In this document: positions 16,585 to 26,583 of the stretch, piece after piece
How positions within the stretch are numbered: the stretch's first letter is position 1
Layout of the letters: each line of letters begins with the position of its first letter
NCBI RefSeq assembly: GCF_001641635.1
Contig: NZ_LUUB01000054.1
Coordinates: 1 to 64,000, forward strand
Direction: 5' to 3'
Length of the DNA: 64,000 bases
Source: Bradyrhizobium centrolobii
GTDB taxonomy: Bacteria; Pseudomonadota; Alphaproteobacteria; Rhizobiales; Xanthobacteraceae
Made by a program: the position numbers and the translations under genes
The notes under the pieces: generated by a model
The model's input: only the letters and a program-made list of their open reading frames with translations
What the model was told of the DNA's origin: nothing
The model's database searches: none

Positions 16585-17199
16585 ATGAGGATTCGACGGG
16601 TCCGGGACGCTGACCTCGACGCGCTCTACGCAATCTCGCTTGCGACGGGGTCTGCGGGAGCCGACGCGGCTCATCTCTACCTGGACGGCCGGCTGTTGGG
16701 TCATATCTACTCGGCGCCCTATGCACGCCTCGCGCCCGATCTTGCACTGGTGGTCGAAGACCAAGCCGGTGTTGCCGGATTTGCTGTCGGTGCGACCGAT
16801 ACCGAGAGCTGGGAAGCGCGGCTGGAGCGGGAATGGTGGCCGTATCTGCGCAGGCAATATCCCGATCCCACCGGCGCGCCCGGCGATTGGGCGGCCGATC
16901 AAAGGCGTTGCGCCATGATCCATCATCCCGAGCGAACGCCGGCGAGCGTCGCGCGTGACTACCCGGCCCATATGCATCTGAATTTGCTTCCGCGACTGCA
17001 ACAGCAAGGCCTTGGCACGAGACTCATGCATGCGTGGCTTGAGCGCGCGCGCGAAAGAGAAGCGCGCGCCGTCCATGTCGGCGTCAATCGTGCCAACTCA
17101 GGCGCACTGAAGTTCTGGGCGCGGCGGGGCTTTCAGCCGCTGGCGGTCAAGGACGGCGCGGCTCGCACGGCCTGGATGGGCCGTCTAATGCTCGTTTAG
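16585..17199 (+). CDS. GNAT-family N-acetyltransferase
   Basis: 204 residues from the ATG at 16585. The start MRIRRVRDADLDALYAIS is a classic GNAT N-terminus. The acetyl-CoA loop is LNLLPRLQQQGLGTRLM (Q-x-x-G-x-G present as QQQGLG), and VGVNRANSGALKFWARRGF is the C-terminal motif B. This form resembles the acetyltransferase domain attached to some O-GlcNAcase-like proteins, here standing alone. The substrate is unknown. An upstream in-frame TTG (16549) lies inside the cold-shock terminator and was rejected. The 3' end overlaps purN by 15 bases on the opposite strand. Confidence 0.85.
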   Translation: MRIRRVRDADLDALYAISLATGSAGADAAHLYLDGRLLGHIYSAPYARLAPDLALVVEDQAGVAGFAVGATDTESWEARLEREWWPYLRRQYPDPTGAPGDWAADQRRCAMIHHPERTPASVARDYPAHMHLNLLPRLQQQGLGTRLMHAWLERAREREARAVHVGVNRANSGALKFWARRGFQPLAVKDGAARTAWMGRLMLV

Positions 17200-17862
17200 G
17201 TCCGACGCCCTGGCCGCCACAGGCGAAATCAGAAAATTCTCCGAAGGCCCGCTCCCCGCAGTCTTGGAGACGTCGCCCTCAATCCGGACCTTGCCGGTTG
17301 CGAGCAGGCGCAGCGCTTCGGGATAGATGCGGTGCTCGACTTCGAGAATGCGTTCGGAGAGCGTGTCCGCTGTGTCGTTGTCGCTGACGGGGACCGCGCC
17401 CTGCATCACGATCGGGCCGGCGTCGGTCGCGGGGATCACGAAGTGGACTGTCGCGCCGGACACTTTCACGCCGGCGCGCAAGGCCTGGCCGTGTGGGTCG
17501 AGGCCGGGGAAGGACGGCAGCAGCGACGGATGGATGTTGAGCATCCGTCCGTACCAGCTTTGGGTGAATTCGGCCGTGAACAGGCGCATGAAGCCGCCGA
17601 GACAAATCAGCTCGATGCCGTGCTGATCGAGCGCTGCCTGCAGCACCGCTTCAAAACCGGCGCGGTCCTTGCCGAACGGCTTGCTCTCGATCACAAGCGT
17701 CGGCACGCCGCTCGCCTTGGCCTTCTCCAGGCCCGGCGCGTCGGCCTTGTTCGAGATGACGAGTGCGATCTCCGCCGGGAAATCCGGCGCGGCCGCGGCC
17801 TTGATCAGGGCGACCATGTTCGAGCCCCGGCCGGAAATCAGGATGGCCACACGTCGCTTCAT
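17185..17862 (-). CDS. purN: Phosphoribosylglycinamide formyltransferase 1
   Basis: Third step of de novo purine synthesis: transfers a formyl group from 10-formyl-THF to GAR. 225 residues. The ribosyl-phosphate loop is ILISGRGSNM at the N-terminus, the catalytic block is MLNIHPSLLPSFPGLDPHGQAL (Asn, His), and the catalytic Asp is in PATDAGPIVMQGAV. It follows purM by four bases in the same operon, the usual pair order. The C-terminal tail of about 25 residues past the core is not diagnostic. The end overlaps the convergent GNAT gene. Confidence 0.95.
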   Translation of the reverse strand: MKRRVAILISGRGSNMVALIKAAAAPDFPAEIALVISNKADAPGLEKAKASGVPTLVIESKPFGKDRAGFEAVLQAALDQHGIELICLGGFMRLFTAEFTQSWYGRMLNIHPSLLPSFPGLDPHGQALRAGVKVSGATVHFVIPATDAGPIVMQGAVPVSDNDTADTLSERILEVEHRIYPEALRLLATGKVRIEGDVSKTAGSGPSENFLISPVAARASDLNEH

Positions 17863-17866
17863 CGGC

Positions 17867-18940
17867 TTACAGCGCGAGATCGAGGTGGCCGTTATAGACG
17901 ACGCGCTGCTCGCCTTCGGCCGGGATCACGGTGCCGAGCTGCGCCACTGTCTCGCCGGCATCGGTGAACACCTGCATCACCTTGTCGACGGCGTCCGGCT
18001 CGACGATCGCGATCATGCCGATGCCGCAGTTGAAGGTGCGCAGCATTTCGAGCTCGGCGAGGCCGCCCTGCGCCGCCAGCCATTTGAACACCGGCAGCAC
18101 CGGCAGGTTGGCGAGATCGATGCCGACGCCGAGATGCTTCGGCAGCACGCGCGGAATGTTGTCGGTGAAGCCGCCGCCGGTAATGTGGGCAAGACCCTTC
18201 ACCGCGCCGGTCTCGCGGATCGCGCGCAGGCAGGATTTGACGTAGAGCCGCGTCGGCGTCAGCAGCGCGCCGCCGAGGGTCATGACAGGCGAAAACGGCG
18301 CCTGCGCCTCGAAGCCGATGCCGGACTGCTCGACGATCTTGCGCACCAGCGAGAAGCCGTTGGAATGCACGCCGGAGGATGCCAGCCCAATCACGGCATC
18401 CCCGGCCGCGACGTCCTTGCGCGGCAGCAGCGTGCCGCGCTCGGCGGCGCCGACGGCAAATCCGGCCAGATCGTAGTCGCCATCCTTGTAGAGGCCGGGC
18501 ATCTCGGCGGTCTCGCCGCCGATCAGCGCGCAACCGGATTCCCGGCAACCCTCGGCAACGCCCGCGACGATCGCCGCCGCGGCCTCCGGATCGAGCTTGC
18601 CGCAGGCGAAATAGTCGAGGAAAAACAGTGGCTCGGCGCCTTGCACCACAAGGTCGTTGACGCTCATGGCGACGAGGTCGATGCCGATCCCGCCATGCAG
18701 GCCGGTCTCGATCGCGATCTTGACCTTGGTGCCGACGCCGTCGGTGGCGGCGACCAGGACGGGGTCCTTGAAGCCGGCTGCCTTGAGGTCGAACAGGCCG
18801 CCGAATCCGCCGATCTCGGCGTCGGCGCCGGGGCGCGCGGTGGCGCGCACCATCGGCTTGATCAGGTCGACCAGGCGGTTGCCCGCGTCGATGTCGACGC
18901 CTGAATCGGCGTAAGTGAGGCCGTTTTTGCGGTCGGTCAT
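17867..18940 (-). CDS. purM: Phosphoribosylformylglycinamidine cyclo-ligase
   Basis: Closes the imidazole ring of AIR with ATP in purine synthesis. 357 residues from the ATG at 18940, giving [21 protein letters not shown], the standard N-terminus; an in-frame ATG at 18994 would add 18 atypical residues. The ATP-binding loop is [14 protein letters not shown], and [14 protein letters not shown] and [13 protein letters not shown] are family signatures. It lies directly upstream of purN. It is divergent from the phosphatidyltransferase gene, so both promoters must lie in the 150 bp between their starts. Confidence 0.96.
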   Translation of the reverse strand: MTDRKNGLTYADSGVDIDAGNRLVDLIKPMVRATARPGADAEIGGFGGLFDLKAAGFKDPVLVAATDGVGTKVKIAIETGLHGGIGIDLVAMSVNDLVVQGAEPLFFLDYFACGKLDPEAAAAIVAGVAEGCRESGCALIGGETAEMPGLYKDGDYDLAGFAVGAAERGTLLPRKDVAAGDAVIGLASSGVHSNGFSLVRKIVEQSGIGFEAQAPFSPVMTLGGALLTPTRLYVKSCLRAIRETGAVKGLAHITGGGFTDNIPRVLPKHLGVGIDLANLPVLPVFKWLAAQGGLAELEMLRTFNCGIGMIAIVEPDAVDKVMQVFTDAGETVAQLGTVIPAEGEQRVVYNGHLDLAL

Positions 18941-19093
18941 GCCCGATTTCCAGTGGGTTTGCGGCTGGTTACGTCGAATTCCGGGGACACGCAATGGCTC
19001 GCATGGCGCCCCGCGCTATACTATGTAGATATCAACCGGTTCAGCCTCCAAAGGGCCGGATTTGAGGTCACACAGGGTGCCGGGAAGCGCCGC

Positions 19094-19636
19094 GTGAGTA
19101 TTCCGAACATCATTACCCTGGGCCGCATCATGCTGGTCCCGATCATTGTCTGGGCCATCGTGTCGAGCCAAATGGAGGTGGCGTTCGCTGTGTTCCTGAT
19201 CGCCGGCATCAGCGACGCCGTCGACGGCTTCCTGGCCAAGCGCTTCAACATGAGGAGCGAGCTCGGCGCCCTGCTCGACCCGCTTGCCGACAAGGCGCTG
19301 CTGGTCTCGATCTACCTGGCGCTCGGCATCTGGGGTGACATCCCGCGCTGGATCGTGATCCTGGTGGTGTCGCGCGACATCATGATCGTCGCTGCGGTGA
19401 TCGTATCCTGGCTGTTCGACAAGCCAGTCGAGATGAAGCCGTCGATGGTGTCGAAGCTCAACACCGCAGCCCAGGTGGCGTATGCGGCCTTGGTGCTGGC
19501 CGCCCTCGCCTTCGGCTTCAAGCCGGCGCCCTATGATATTATCCTGATGGGCCTCGTGACGGTCTTCACACTCTCCTCGGTGTCGCTCTATCTGGTCGGA
19601 TGGCTGCGGCACATGAGCACCATTGAGGCCAAGTGA
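19094..19636 (+). CDS. CDP-alcohol phosphatidyltransferase (PgsA-like)
   Basis: Integral membrane enzyme of 180 residues that exchanges CMP of CDP-diacylglycerol for an alcohol, most likely glycerol-3-phosphate. The CDP-OH signature is complete (DAVDGFLAKRFNMRSELGAL, then LDPLADK), and the protein is mostly hydrophobic helices. The GTG start at 19094 gives SIPNIITLGRIMLVPIIVW, the standard N-terminus, with GGGAAG seven bases before it; an upstream TTG/ATG extension lacks coding character. Other alcohols, or cardiolipin-synthase-type activity, cannot be excluded. It precedes hda and ppk. Confidence 0.82.
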   Translation: MSIPNIITLGRIMLVPIIVWAIVSSQMEVAFAVFLIAGISDAVDGFLAKRFNMRSELGALLDPLADKALLVSIYLALGIWGDIPRWIVILVVSRDIMIVAAVIVSWLFDKPVEMKPSMVSKLNTAAQVAYAALVLAALAFGFKPAPYDIILMGLVTVFTLSSVSLYLVGWLRHMSTIEAK

Positions 19637-19766
19637 GGTCGAGTGAGACCAAGTGGGCGAGCGCTGACAGGCCCTGCAAAAGGCCAAGTCAAACTGAATA
19701 AGCCGCGCTCGATACGTCGAATCTCTGCAAGTGAGGCCGGCACGCCCGGCATGGAGCAAAGCTAGC

Positions 19767-20444
19767 GTGGCAGGCCGCGTTCATCCCCGACAATTGGCAT
19801 TTTCGCTCCCGCACGCGGAGAGCCTCAGCCGGGACAATTTTCTCGAAGGCCCCGCCAACGCAGCGGGGTTTGCCTTGATCGACGGCTGGCCGGAATGGCC
19901 GAACCGGATCATGTGGCTGGCCGGCCCTGAGGGGTCGGGAAAAAGCCACCTCGCCGCGATCTGGGCCGAGGAGGCCGGCGCCCGCTCGACCACGGCCAAT
20001 GCGCTGACCGCGGCGACCGTGCCGGGAGCGCTGGCAACCGGCGCCCTGGTGGTCGAGGACCTCAGGGCCAAGGACTTCGACGAGCGCGCCCTCTTCCACC
20101 TGATGAACCTGGCCCGCGAGGACGGCGCCTATGTCCTCTTCACCGGGCGCGAACTTCCGGCCGCGCTCGACATCGAGCTGCGCGACCTGCGCTCGCGCCT
20201 GCGCGCGGTGCCGGCAATCTCGCTCCTGCCCCCGGACGACCAGCTGTTCCGCGGCCTGATCGTGAAGTTCTGTGCTGACCGCCAGCTCACGGTCGATGAG
20301 AGCGTGGTGAGCTACCTCGCCACCCGCCTGGAGCGGTCCTCAGCGGCCGCCCGGCGGGCGGTGGAGCTCCTGGACAGCGAGGCCCTGCGGCTCGGCCGGC
20401 CCGTGACCCGGGCGCTGGCCGCCGACCTGCTGCGCGACGCCTGA
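19767..20444 (+). CDS. hdaA: DnaA-related AAA+ regulator Hda/HdaA
   Basis: Regulator of replication initiation that, with the loaded beta clamp, promotes hydrolysis of DnaA-bound ATP. About 225 residues, matching the DnaA AAA+ domain without the DNA-binding domain. Near the N-terminus RQLAFSLPH is a clamp-binding motif. The Walker A motif is GPEGSGKSHL, Walker B is ALVVEDL, and sensor 2 lies in RLERSSAAARRAVELLD. The GTG at 19767 puts the clamp motif close to the start; no ATG fits. Position between the phosphatidyltransferase and ppk matches the order known for related alphaproteobacteria. Confidence 0.85.
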   Translation: MAGRVHPRQLAFSLPHAESLSRDNFLEGPANAAGFALIDGWPEWPNRIMWLAGPEGSGKSHLAAIWAEEAGARSTTANALTAATVPGALATGALVVEDLRAKDFDERALFHLMNLAREDGAYVLFTGRELPAALDIELRDLRSRLRAVPAISLLPPDDQLFRGLIVKFCADRQLTVDESVVSYLATRLERSSAAARRAVELLDSEALRLGRPVTRALAADLLRDA

Positions 20445-20579
20445 CAGGGGACCCCGTCCCACCCCCCAAGGCCGCTTGACGCGGCGGAGCGGCGGAACAT
20501 CAATGTCATTGAAACGTCATCGCATTAACACATGCTCCCGCCGGTTTTGCGCGTAAGTCGCAAGGTAAGGCGAGACAAG

Positions 20580-22784
20580 ATGGACCGACTTCTGATGGAC
20601 TCCGCGCAAGCCGTTGAAATCAAAGATAAAATCACGGAAATCGAGGGCCAGCCGGCGATCGCCACGAGCCCCGAGCGATTCATCAACCGCGAGCTCTCCT
20701 GGCTGCATTTCAACCGCCGCGTCCTCGAGGAATCGGTCAATGCCCACCATCCGGTGCTGGAGCGGGTGCGATTCCTGTCGATTTCGGCGAACAACCTCGA
20801 CGAATTCTTCATGGTCCGCGTCGCCGGCATCAAGGCCCAGGTGCGCGAGGGCATTCCCGAGCGCAGCCCCGATGGCCTGACGCCGTCCGAGCAGCTCGCG
20901 CTGATCAATCGCACCGTCTCCCGGCTTGCCAGCGACCAGCAGGCGATCTGGCGCGACCTGCGCAGCACGCTCGCCGACGTCGGCATCGTGCTGGTCGACG
21001 GCAAGGACGTCACCAAGGCGGAACGGGCCTGGATCGAGGACTACTTCCTCAACAACGTGTTCCCGCTGCTGACGCCGCTCGCGATCGATCCGGCCCACCC
21101 CTTCCCGTTCATTCCGAGCCTCGGCTTCACCATCGCGCTGCAACTGACGCGCGCCGCTGACGGCAAGCAGATGAACGCGCTCATCCGCATGCCCGGCAAG
21201 ATCGACCGCTTCATCCGCATGCCCGCGGACGGCGTGGTGCGGCTGATCTCGCTGGAACAAGCCACCGCCCTGTTCATCAACCGCCTGTTCCCCGGATACA
21301 ACCTCCACGGCCAGGGCGCCTTCCGCATCATCCGCGACTCCGAAATGGAAATCGAGGAAGAGGCCGAAGACCTCGTCCGCGTGTTCGAGACCGCGCTGAA
21401 GCGCCGTCGCCGCGGGTCGGTGATCCGGCTCGAGATTGACGCCAAGACGCCGGAGGAGCTGCGCAGCTTCGTGCAGCACGCGCTGTCGGCCGCCGACGAC
21501 GAAGTCTTCCTCGTGGACGGCGTGCTCGCCATGAACGAGCTCTCGCAGCTCACCCGCATCGACCGGCCCGACCTCGAATTCACCCCTTACGTGCCGCGCC
21601 ATCCCGAGCGCGTGCGCGAGCATGGCGGCGACATCTTCGCAGCGATCCGCCAGAAGGATCTGATCGTCCACCACCCCTACGAATCCTTCGACGTGGTGGT
21701 GCAGTTCCTGCAGCAGGCCGCGCGCGACCCCGACGTCGTCGCAATCAAGCAGACGCTCTACCGCACCTCCAACAACTCGCCGATCGTGCGCGCGCTTGCG
21801 GAAGCCGCCGAGGCCGGCAAGTCCGTCACTGCGCTGATCGAGCTGAAGGCGCGCTTCGACGAGGAGGCCAACATCCGCTGGGCGCGCGACCTCGAGCGCG
21901 CGGGCGTGCAGGTCGTCTACGGCTTCCTCGAGCTCAAGACGCACGCAAAGCTTTCGATGGTGGTGCGCCGCGAGGGCGGCAGCCTCACCACCTATGTCCA
22001 CACCGGCACCGGTAACTACCATCCGGTCACCGCGCGCATCTACACCGACCTCTCCTATTTCACTTCGGATCCGACCATCGGCCGCGACGCCGCGCGCGTC
22101 TTCAACTTCATCACCGGCTATGCGGCGCCGAGCGATCTGGAGAAGATGGCGGTGTCACCGCTGACGCTGCGCGGACGCATCATCGAGCACATCCAGGCCG
22201 AGACCGCGCATGCGCAGCACGGCCGGCCGGGCGCGGTCTGGATGAAGATGAATGCGCTGGTCGACCCCGACATCATCGACGCGCTCTACGAGGCCTCGCA
22301 GGCCGGCGTCCAGGTCGAGCTCGTGGTGCGTGGCATCTGCTGCCTGCGGCCCGGAATCCCCGGCCTGTCAGAGAACATCCGCGTCAAGTCGATCATCGGA
22401 CGCTTCCTGGAACACGGCCGAATCTACTGCTTCGGCATGGGCCAGGGCCTGCCGAGCGCCAAAGCGGCTGTGTATATCTCGTCGGCAGACATGATGCCGC
22501 GCAACCTCGACCGTCGCGTCGAGGCTCTGTGTCCGTTACAAAATCCCACGGTGCATCAGCAGGTTCTCGAACAGATCATGGTCGCGAATCTGAAGGACAA
22601 TGAGCAGAGCTGGCAGTTGTTGCCGGACGGGTCCTCAACGCGTATGAAAGCCGCGAAGGGCGAGGAGCCTTTCAACGTCCACAACTACTTCATGACAAAT
22701 CCGAGTCTGTCTGGCCGTGGAAAGTCGCTCAAGGAATCCTCGCCGCGCCGTCTCACGCGCCGGAACGAACGCCATCAAGCCTGA
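20580..22784 (+). CDS. ppk: Polyphosphate kinase
   Basis: PPK1 reversibly polymerises the gamma phosphate of ATP into polyphosphate. About 734 residues. The N domain starts at [20 protein letters not shown], and the catalytic domains hold the phospho-histidine in [15 protein letters not shown] and the conserved [25 protein letters not shown] and [12 protein letters not shown] are further PPK1 signatures. Starts at 20580 and 20595 (ATG) are both possible; AAGG at a fair distance favours 20580. It is followed by ppx after 12 bases, pairing synthesis and degradation of polyphosphate in one operon. Confidence 0.96.
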   Translation: MDRLLMDSAQAVEIKDKITEIEGQPAIATSPERFINRELSWLHFNRRVLEESVNAHHPVLERVRFLSISANNLDEFFMVRVAGIKAQVREGIPERSPDGLTPSEQLALINRTVSRLASDQQAIWRDLRSTLADVGIVLVDGKDVTKAERAWIEDYFLNNVFPLLTPLAIDPAHPFPFIPSLGFTIALQLTRAADGKQMNALIRMPGKIDRFIRMPADGVVRLISLEQATALFINRLFPGYNLHGQGAFRIIRDSEMEIEEEAEDLVRVFETALKRRRRGSVIRLEIDAKTPEELRSFVQHALSAADDEVFLVDGVLAMNELSQLTRIDRPDLEFTPYVPRHPERVREHGGDIFAAIRQKDLIVHHPYESFDVVVQFLQQAARDPDVVAIKQTLYRTSNNSPIVRALAEAAEAGKSVTALIELKARFDEEANIRWARDLERAGVQVVYGFLELKTHAKLSMVVRREGGSLTTYVHTGTGNYHPVTARIYTDLSYFTSDPTIGRDAARVFNFITGYAAPSDLEKMAVSPLTLRGRIIEHIQAETAHAQHGRPGAVWMKMNALVDPDIIDALYEASQAGVQVELVVRGICCLRPGIPGLSENIRVKSIIGRFLEHGRIYCFGMGQGLPSAKAAVYISSADMMPRNLDRRVEALCPLQNPTVHQQVLEQIMVANLKDNEQSWQLLPDGSSTRMKAAKGEEPFNVHNYFMTNPSLSGRGKSLKESSPRRLTRRNERHQA

Positions 22785-22796
22785 TCGGAGATTGTC

Positions 22797-24302
22797 GTGG
22801 TGACGCGGCCGCGCAAGCGCAGCGCGAGCGTCGCCGTCATCGACATCGGTTCCAACTCGGTCCGTCTCGTCGTCTACGAGGCGCTGGCACGCAGCCTCAT
22901 TCCGATCTTCAACGAGAAGACGCTGTGCGGCCTCGGGCGCGAGGTGCAGAGCACCGGCCTGCTCGCGCCTGATGCCGTTGATAAGGCGCTGACCTCGCTC
23001 AGGCGGTTTCGGGCGTTGTGCCGCGTGATGCAGGTCGGGCGGGTCTTTGCGATCGCCACCGCCGCCTGCCGCGACGCCTCCAACGGCCCCGACTTCATCG
23101 CGAAAGCCGAGCACATCTGCGCCGTCAAGATCGAGATCCTGTCCGGACCGCGCGAGGCGCGGCTGTCGGCGCTCGGCGTGATCTCGGGGATTCATCATCC
23201 CGACGGCATCGTCGGCGACCTCGGTGGCGGCTCGCTCGAGCTGATCGACGTGCGCCGCAACAGCGTGCGCAGCGGCGTGACGCTGCCGCTCGGCGGTCTC
23301 GCGCTCCAGGACCTCGCGCACAAATCGCTGAAGCGCGCCGACCGCATCGTCCGCGACGAGCTCGACGACGTGCCGCAGCTCACGGCCGGCCGCGGCCGCA
23401 CCTTCTATGCGGTCGGCGGCACCTGGCGCGCGCTCGCACGCATCCACATCATCCAGAGCGGCTACCCGCTCCAGGTCATGCACGGCTATTCCATCCCCGC
23501 CGCTGAAGCGCTCGACTTCGCGCGCCGGCTGCGGCGTTTGGCGGCCGCCGACATGCTGGCCGACATCGAGGTCGTTGCGGATGCGCGGCGTCCCCTGCTC
23601 ACCTATGCGGCCCTGGTTCTCGAGCACATCATCCGCGTCGCGAAGCCGAAGACCATCGTATTCTCGACCTTCGGCGTGCGCGAAGGCCTGTTGCACGAGA
23701 AGCTGACGGAGGCCGAGCGCAGCAAGGACGGCCTGATCTGCGCGGCCGAGGAGCTGAACCAGCTCTTGTCGCGCTCGGCCCGCCACGCCCGCGAGCTGAT
23801 CGCCTGGAGTGACCGCCTCGTGCGCGTGGTGAAGCTGCGCGAGACCGAGGAGGACCGCCGCTTACGCCACACCGCATGCCTACTCTCCGACATCGGCTGG
23901 CGCGTGCATCCCGACCATCGCGGCGAGCAGACGCTGAGCCTCGTCGTCAACGCCAATTTCGGCGCGATCAATCATCAGGAGCGCGCCTTCGTCGGCCTGT
24001 CCGTGTTCTACCGCTACGCGGGCTTAAGTCAGGAAAACCAGCCGCCGCTGACGATGCAGGAGCTGCTGACGCCGGCCCAGCTCGAGCGCGCCCGCTTGCT
24101 GGGCGCTGCGTTCCGCGTCGCGCATCTGATTTCGGCGGCGCGGCCCGGCGTGCTGCCGGCCACGCATTTCCGGAGCCAGAGCCGCAAGCTGATGCTGGTG
24201 TTCGAGCACAAGCTCGGCGACCTCGTCGCCGATCGCGTCGGTGGCCGCTTCCGCCAGCTCGCCCGCCTGATCGGCCGCTCCGGCTCGATCGTCCGCCGCT
24301 AG
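22797..24302 (+). CDS. ppx: Exopolyphosphatase / guanosine pentaphosphatase family
   Basis: 501-residue member of the Ppx/GppA family (ASKHA fold) that removes terminal phosphates from polyphosphate and possibly pppGpp. The phosphate-1 loop is VAVIDIGSNSVRLVVYEA, the second loop is GIVGDLGGGSLELIDV, and ATAACRDASNGPDFI lies between them. The C-terminal HD-like helical region (RLRHTACLLSDIGWRVHPDHR) is present. Two adjacent GTG codons open the frame, 22797 being the first, with GGAG upstream. It is coupled to ppk. A large inverted repeat lies just past its stop. Confidence 0.93.
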   Translation: MVTRPRKRSASVAVIDIGSNSVRLVVYEALARSLIPIFNEKTLCGLGREVQSTGLLAPDAVDKALTSLRRFRALCRVMQVGRVFAIATAACRDASNGPDFIAKAEHICAVKIEILSGPREARLSALGVISGIHHPDGIVGDLGGGSLELIDVRRNSVRSGVTLPLGGLALQDLAHKSLKRADRIVRDELDDVPQLTAGRGRTFYAVGGTWRALARIHIIQSGYPLQVMHGYSIPAAEALDFARRLRRLAAADMLADIEVVADARRPLLTYAALVLEHIIRVAKPKTIVFSTFGVREGLLHEKLTEAERSKDGLICAAEELNQLLSRSARHARELIAWSDRLVRVVKLRETEEDRRLRHTACLLSDIGWRVHPDHRGEQTLSLVVNANFGAINHQERAFVGLSVFYRYAGLSQENQPPLTMQELLTPAQLERARLLGAAFRVAHLISAARPGVLPATHFRSQSRKLMLVFEHKLGDLVADRVGGRFRQLARLIGRSGSIVRR

Positions 24303-24328
24303 CACGACGAGTACAACAGCTGTTTGGT

Positions 24329-24460
24329 CACCTCTCCCGACGGGGAGAGGTCGGATTGCGAAGCAATCCGGGTGAGGGGCCGCGGCGCTCAGTGAGACTG
24401 TATCCCCTCACCCGGATCGCATCTGTCGATGCGATCCGACCTCTCCCTTCGGGAGAGGTG
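24329..24460. repeat. Large cruciform-type intergenic repeat (CACCTCTCCC arms)
   Basis: The outer arms CACCTCTCCCGA and TCGGGAGAGGTG, the inner arms GGTGAGGGG and CCCCTCACC, and shorter self-complementary hairpins inside each half (for example GGATTGCGAAGCAATCC) make a 132 bp branched palindrome. It lies between ppx and the convergent terC-type gene and could serve as a transcript end for both. Such CTCTCCC-rich palindromes are common between genes in Bradyrhizobium-like genomes. Confidence 0.8.
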
Positions 24461-24487
24461 AAGCGCGTACCTCGATTCGGAAGAGGC

Positions 24488-25348
24488 CTACTCCGCCGAC
24501 GCCTTGGCGTGACGCTCCGAGGATTCAAGCGCGGCCTGGCTCATGCTGCGCCGGCGCCAGATGTAGCCCACGACCAGCACGACGACGACGCCCAGCGCGG
24601 CGCAGAGATACTCGCCGCCTCCGCCGCCGTGGGCGAATTGCGGCGGGATGCGCAGAGCTGCGAGCATCGAATCCAGCGAGGCGCCCAACGGGCCGTCGAA
24701 CAGGGTATGCAGCTTCGGCTCGACGCCGGGATCGGTCGCGATCACCTCGCCCGCGATCCAGCCGAGCAGCGCCGCGCCTGCCCAGACCAGGATCGGCAGT
24801 TTTGCCAGAAGTGCCATGATCAGCGCGGCGCCGGCCACGATCAGCGGCACGCTGATGGCAAGGCCGAGGATCAGCAGCGGGACGCTGCCATTGGCAGCGG
24901 CGGCCACCGCGATGACGTTGTCGAGACTCATGACGATGTCGGCGACAACGACGATCTGCACGGCCTGCCAGAGATGCGAGGCCGACTCGACGCCGTCCTC
25001 GTCCTCCTCTTCGGGCACCAGCAGCTTGGCCGCGATCACGATCAGCGCGAGACCGCCGATGAGCTTGAGGTACGGCAGCGCCATCAGGCTCGCGACGATG
25101 CCGGTGAAGATGATCCGGAGCAGCACCGCGGCGCCGGCACCCAGGATCATGCCCCACAGCCGATGCCGCGGCTTCAGGCCGCGGCAGGCGAGCGCGATCA
25201 CCAGCGCATTGTCGCCGGACAGCAGGATGTTGATCCAGATGATCTTGCCAACCGCAATCCAGAAGGTCGGTTCGGCCATCTCATTGCGGAACTGGGTGAA
25301 GAACGACCCGATGGTGGCGGGATCGAAGATCTGCCAGAGCCAGTTCAC
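24488..25348 (-). CDS. TerC-family integral membrane protein
   Basis: 286 residues, almost entirely transmembrane. Family signatures are INILLSGDNALVIALACRGL near the N-terminus and IVVVADIVMSLDNVIAVAAA in the middle, each with the conserved Asp-Asn pair thought to bind or pass metal ions. A Glu/Asp-rich cytoplasmic loop (PEEEDEDGVE) and a C-terminal span before a basic tail follow. TerC proteins have been linked to manganese export and to metalation of exported proteins. Substrate here is not proven. It is downstream of ndk on the same strand, with a gap of 41 bases. Confidence 0.88.
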   Translation of the reverse strand: MNWLWQIFDPATIGSFFTQFRNEMAEPTFWIAVGKIIWINILLSGDNALVIALACRGLKPRHRLWGMILGAGAAVLLRIIFTGIVASLMALPYLKLIGGLALIVIAAKLLVPEEEDEDGVESASHLWQAVQIVVVADIVMSLDNVIAVAAAANGSVPLLILGLAISVPLIVAGAALIMALLAKLPILVWAGAALLGWIAGEVIATDPGVEPKLHTLFDGPLGASLDSMLAALRIPPQFAHGGGGGEYLCAALGVVVVLVVGYIWRRRSMSQAALESSERHAKASAE

Positions 25349-25389
25349 AATGCGTCCTTTCGCCCCGAATTAACGTGCCGGCTGACGGG

Positions 25390-25812
25390 TCAGCCGACGA
25401 TCTCGTTGCCCGAGAAGAACTGCGCGATCTCGACCACCGCTGTCTCCGGCGCATCCGAGCCGTGCACGGAGTTCTCGCCAATCGACTTGGCGTAGAGCTT
25501 GCGGATGGTGCCATCGGCCGCCTTCGACGGATCGGTCGCGCCCATCACTTCGCGATACTTGGTGATCGCGCCCTCGCCTTCCAGCACTTGCACCACGACC
25601 GGGCCCGAGGTCATGAAGTCGACGAGCTCGCCGAAGAACGGGCGCGCCTTGTGGACGGCATAGAAGGTCTCGGCCTGACCCTTGGTCATGCGGATGCGCT
25701 TCTGGGCGACGATGCGCAGGCCCGCCTTCTCGATCACGGCGTTGACTGCGCCGGTCAGGTTACGCTCGGTCGCGTCGGGCTTGATGATCGAGAAGGTGCG
25801 TTCAGTCGCCAT
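25390..25812 (-). CDS. ndk: Nucleoside-diphosphate kinase
   Basis: Transfers the gamma phosphate of ATP to other nucleoside diphosphates. 140 residues. The active-site histidine is H117 in [13 protein letters not shown], and the N-terminus [18 protein letters not shown] is canonical. The ATG at 25812 is chosen for that reason; the frame remains open to 25884 but the extra residues are not conserved in character. ndk stands upstream of a terC-type gene. Confidence 0.97.
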   Translation of the reverse strand: MATERTFSIIKPDATERNLTGAVNAVIEKAGLRIVAQKRIRMTKGQAETFYAVHKARPFFGELVDFMTSGPVVVQVLEGEGAITKYREVMGATDPSKAADGTIRKLYAKSIGENSVHGSDAPETAVVEIAQFFSGNEIVG

Positions 25813-26112
25813 GATCTTGTCCTTGAGGAAAAGCGGTGGTGTGGAGTTGCGGGGGCTTATATCGGCGCCTTCGCCGAACGGCAAGCGACCCCCAGAACGG
25901 CTTCACGGGCGCTTCGCCGCAGGGCGAAGCCAGCATGGATTACAACAATTTCACCCAGATGAACCCAATCTGTAGTCCCCGTCAGGATTCGGTTCAGCAT
26001 CTCCGGCATAGGCTCTCCTCCATCGAAACCAAAGCCTCCTCCCGAGGCGGACCGTTTCGGCGGCCTTTCAATCGACGCGCAGGCCCGCGCCGGCAGTTTT
26101 CAGGAGATCACG

Positions 26113-26367
26113 ATGTTGAGGAAACTTTCGCTTGCCGCAGTTGCCGCGGTCGCGCTGGGTGCCGCGCTGGCGCCGACCTCCGCCTCCGCTCACTGGCATG
26201 GCGGCTGGGGCTGGTACGGCGGTGGCTGGCATCACGGCTACGGCTGGGGCGCACCACGCTTCTATGTCGGCGGCCCCGTCTCCTACGGCTATGGCGGCTG
26301 CTATGTGCGCCGGCTGGTCCCGACCCCCTGGGGACCGCGCTGGCGGCTGATCAACCGCTGCTACTGA
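26113..26367 (+). CDS. Small secreted Gly/Trp/His/Tyr-rich protein
   Basis: 84 residues. A clear Sec signal (LRKLSLAAVAAVALGAAL, cleavage near ASA at 26) is followed by about 58 residues rich in glycine, tryptophan, histidine and tyrosine, then a C-terminal part with two cysteines (GGCYVRR and INRCY) that could form a disulfide. The WHGGW and WHHGYGW segments could bind metals, which is speculation. I recognise the type as common in Bradyrhizobium-like genomes but know no function. A strong terminator follows. Confidence 0.75.
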   Translation: MLRKLSLAAVAAVALGAALAPTSASAHWHGGWGWYGGGWHHGYGWGAPRFYVGGPVSYGYGGCYVRRLVPTPWGPRWRLINRCY

Positions 26368-26412
26368 GCCCGACAGCACCTTAATCGTACCATCCAAGGT
26401 ACCTTCCAGGAG

Positions 26413-26447
26413 AAGCCCCGGCGTGCCCCCGCCGGGGCTTTGCTTTT
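26413..26447 (+). terminator. Rho-independent terminator
   Basis: AAGCCCCGGC and GCCGGGGCTT pair around an eight-base loop, followed by TGCTTTT, 45 bases after the small secreted protein gene. Confidence 0.9.
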
Positions 26448-26583
26448 AGCGCCCAATTGGCCGCACATCACCGAATTAATACAATCTTTACTGAAAGGCG
26501 AAGCACCCCAGGCAGAGGGCGAAACAAATTCGCGGTCAGTGACTTGGTAGGGTGTCATTATCTTGAAGCAACGGAACCCTGCC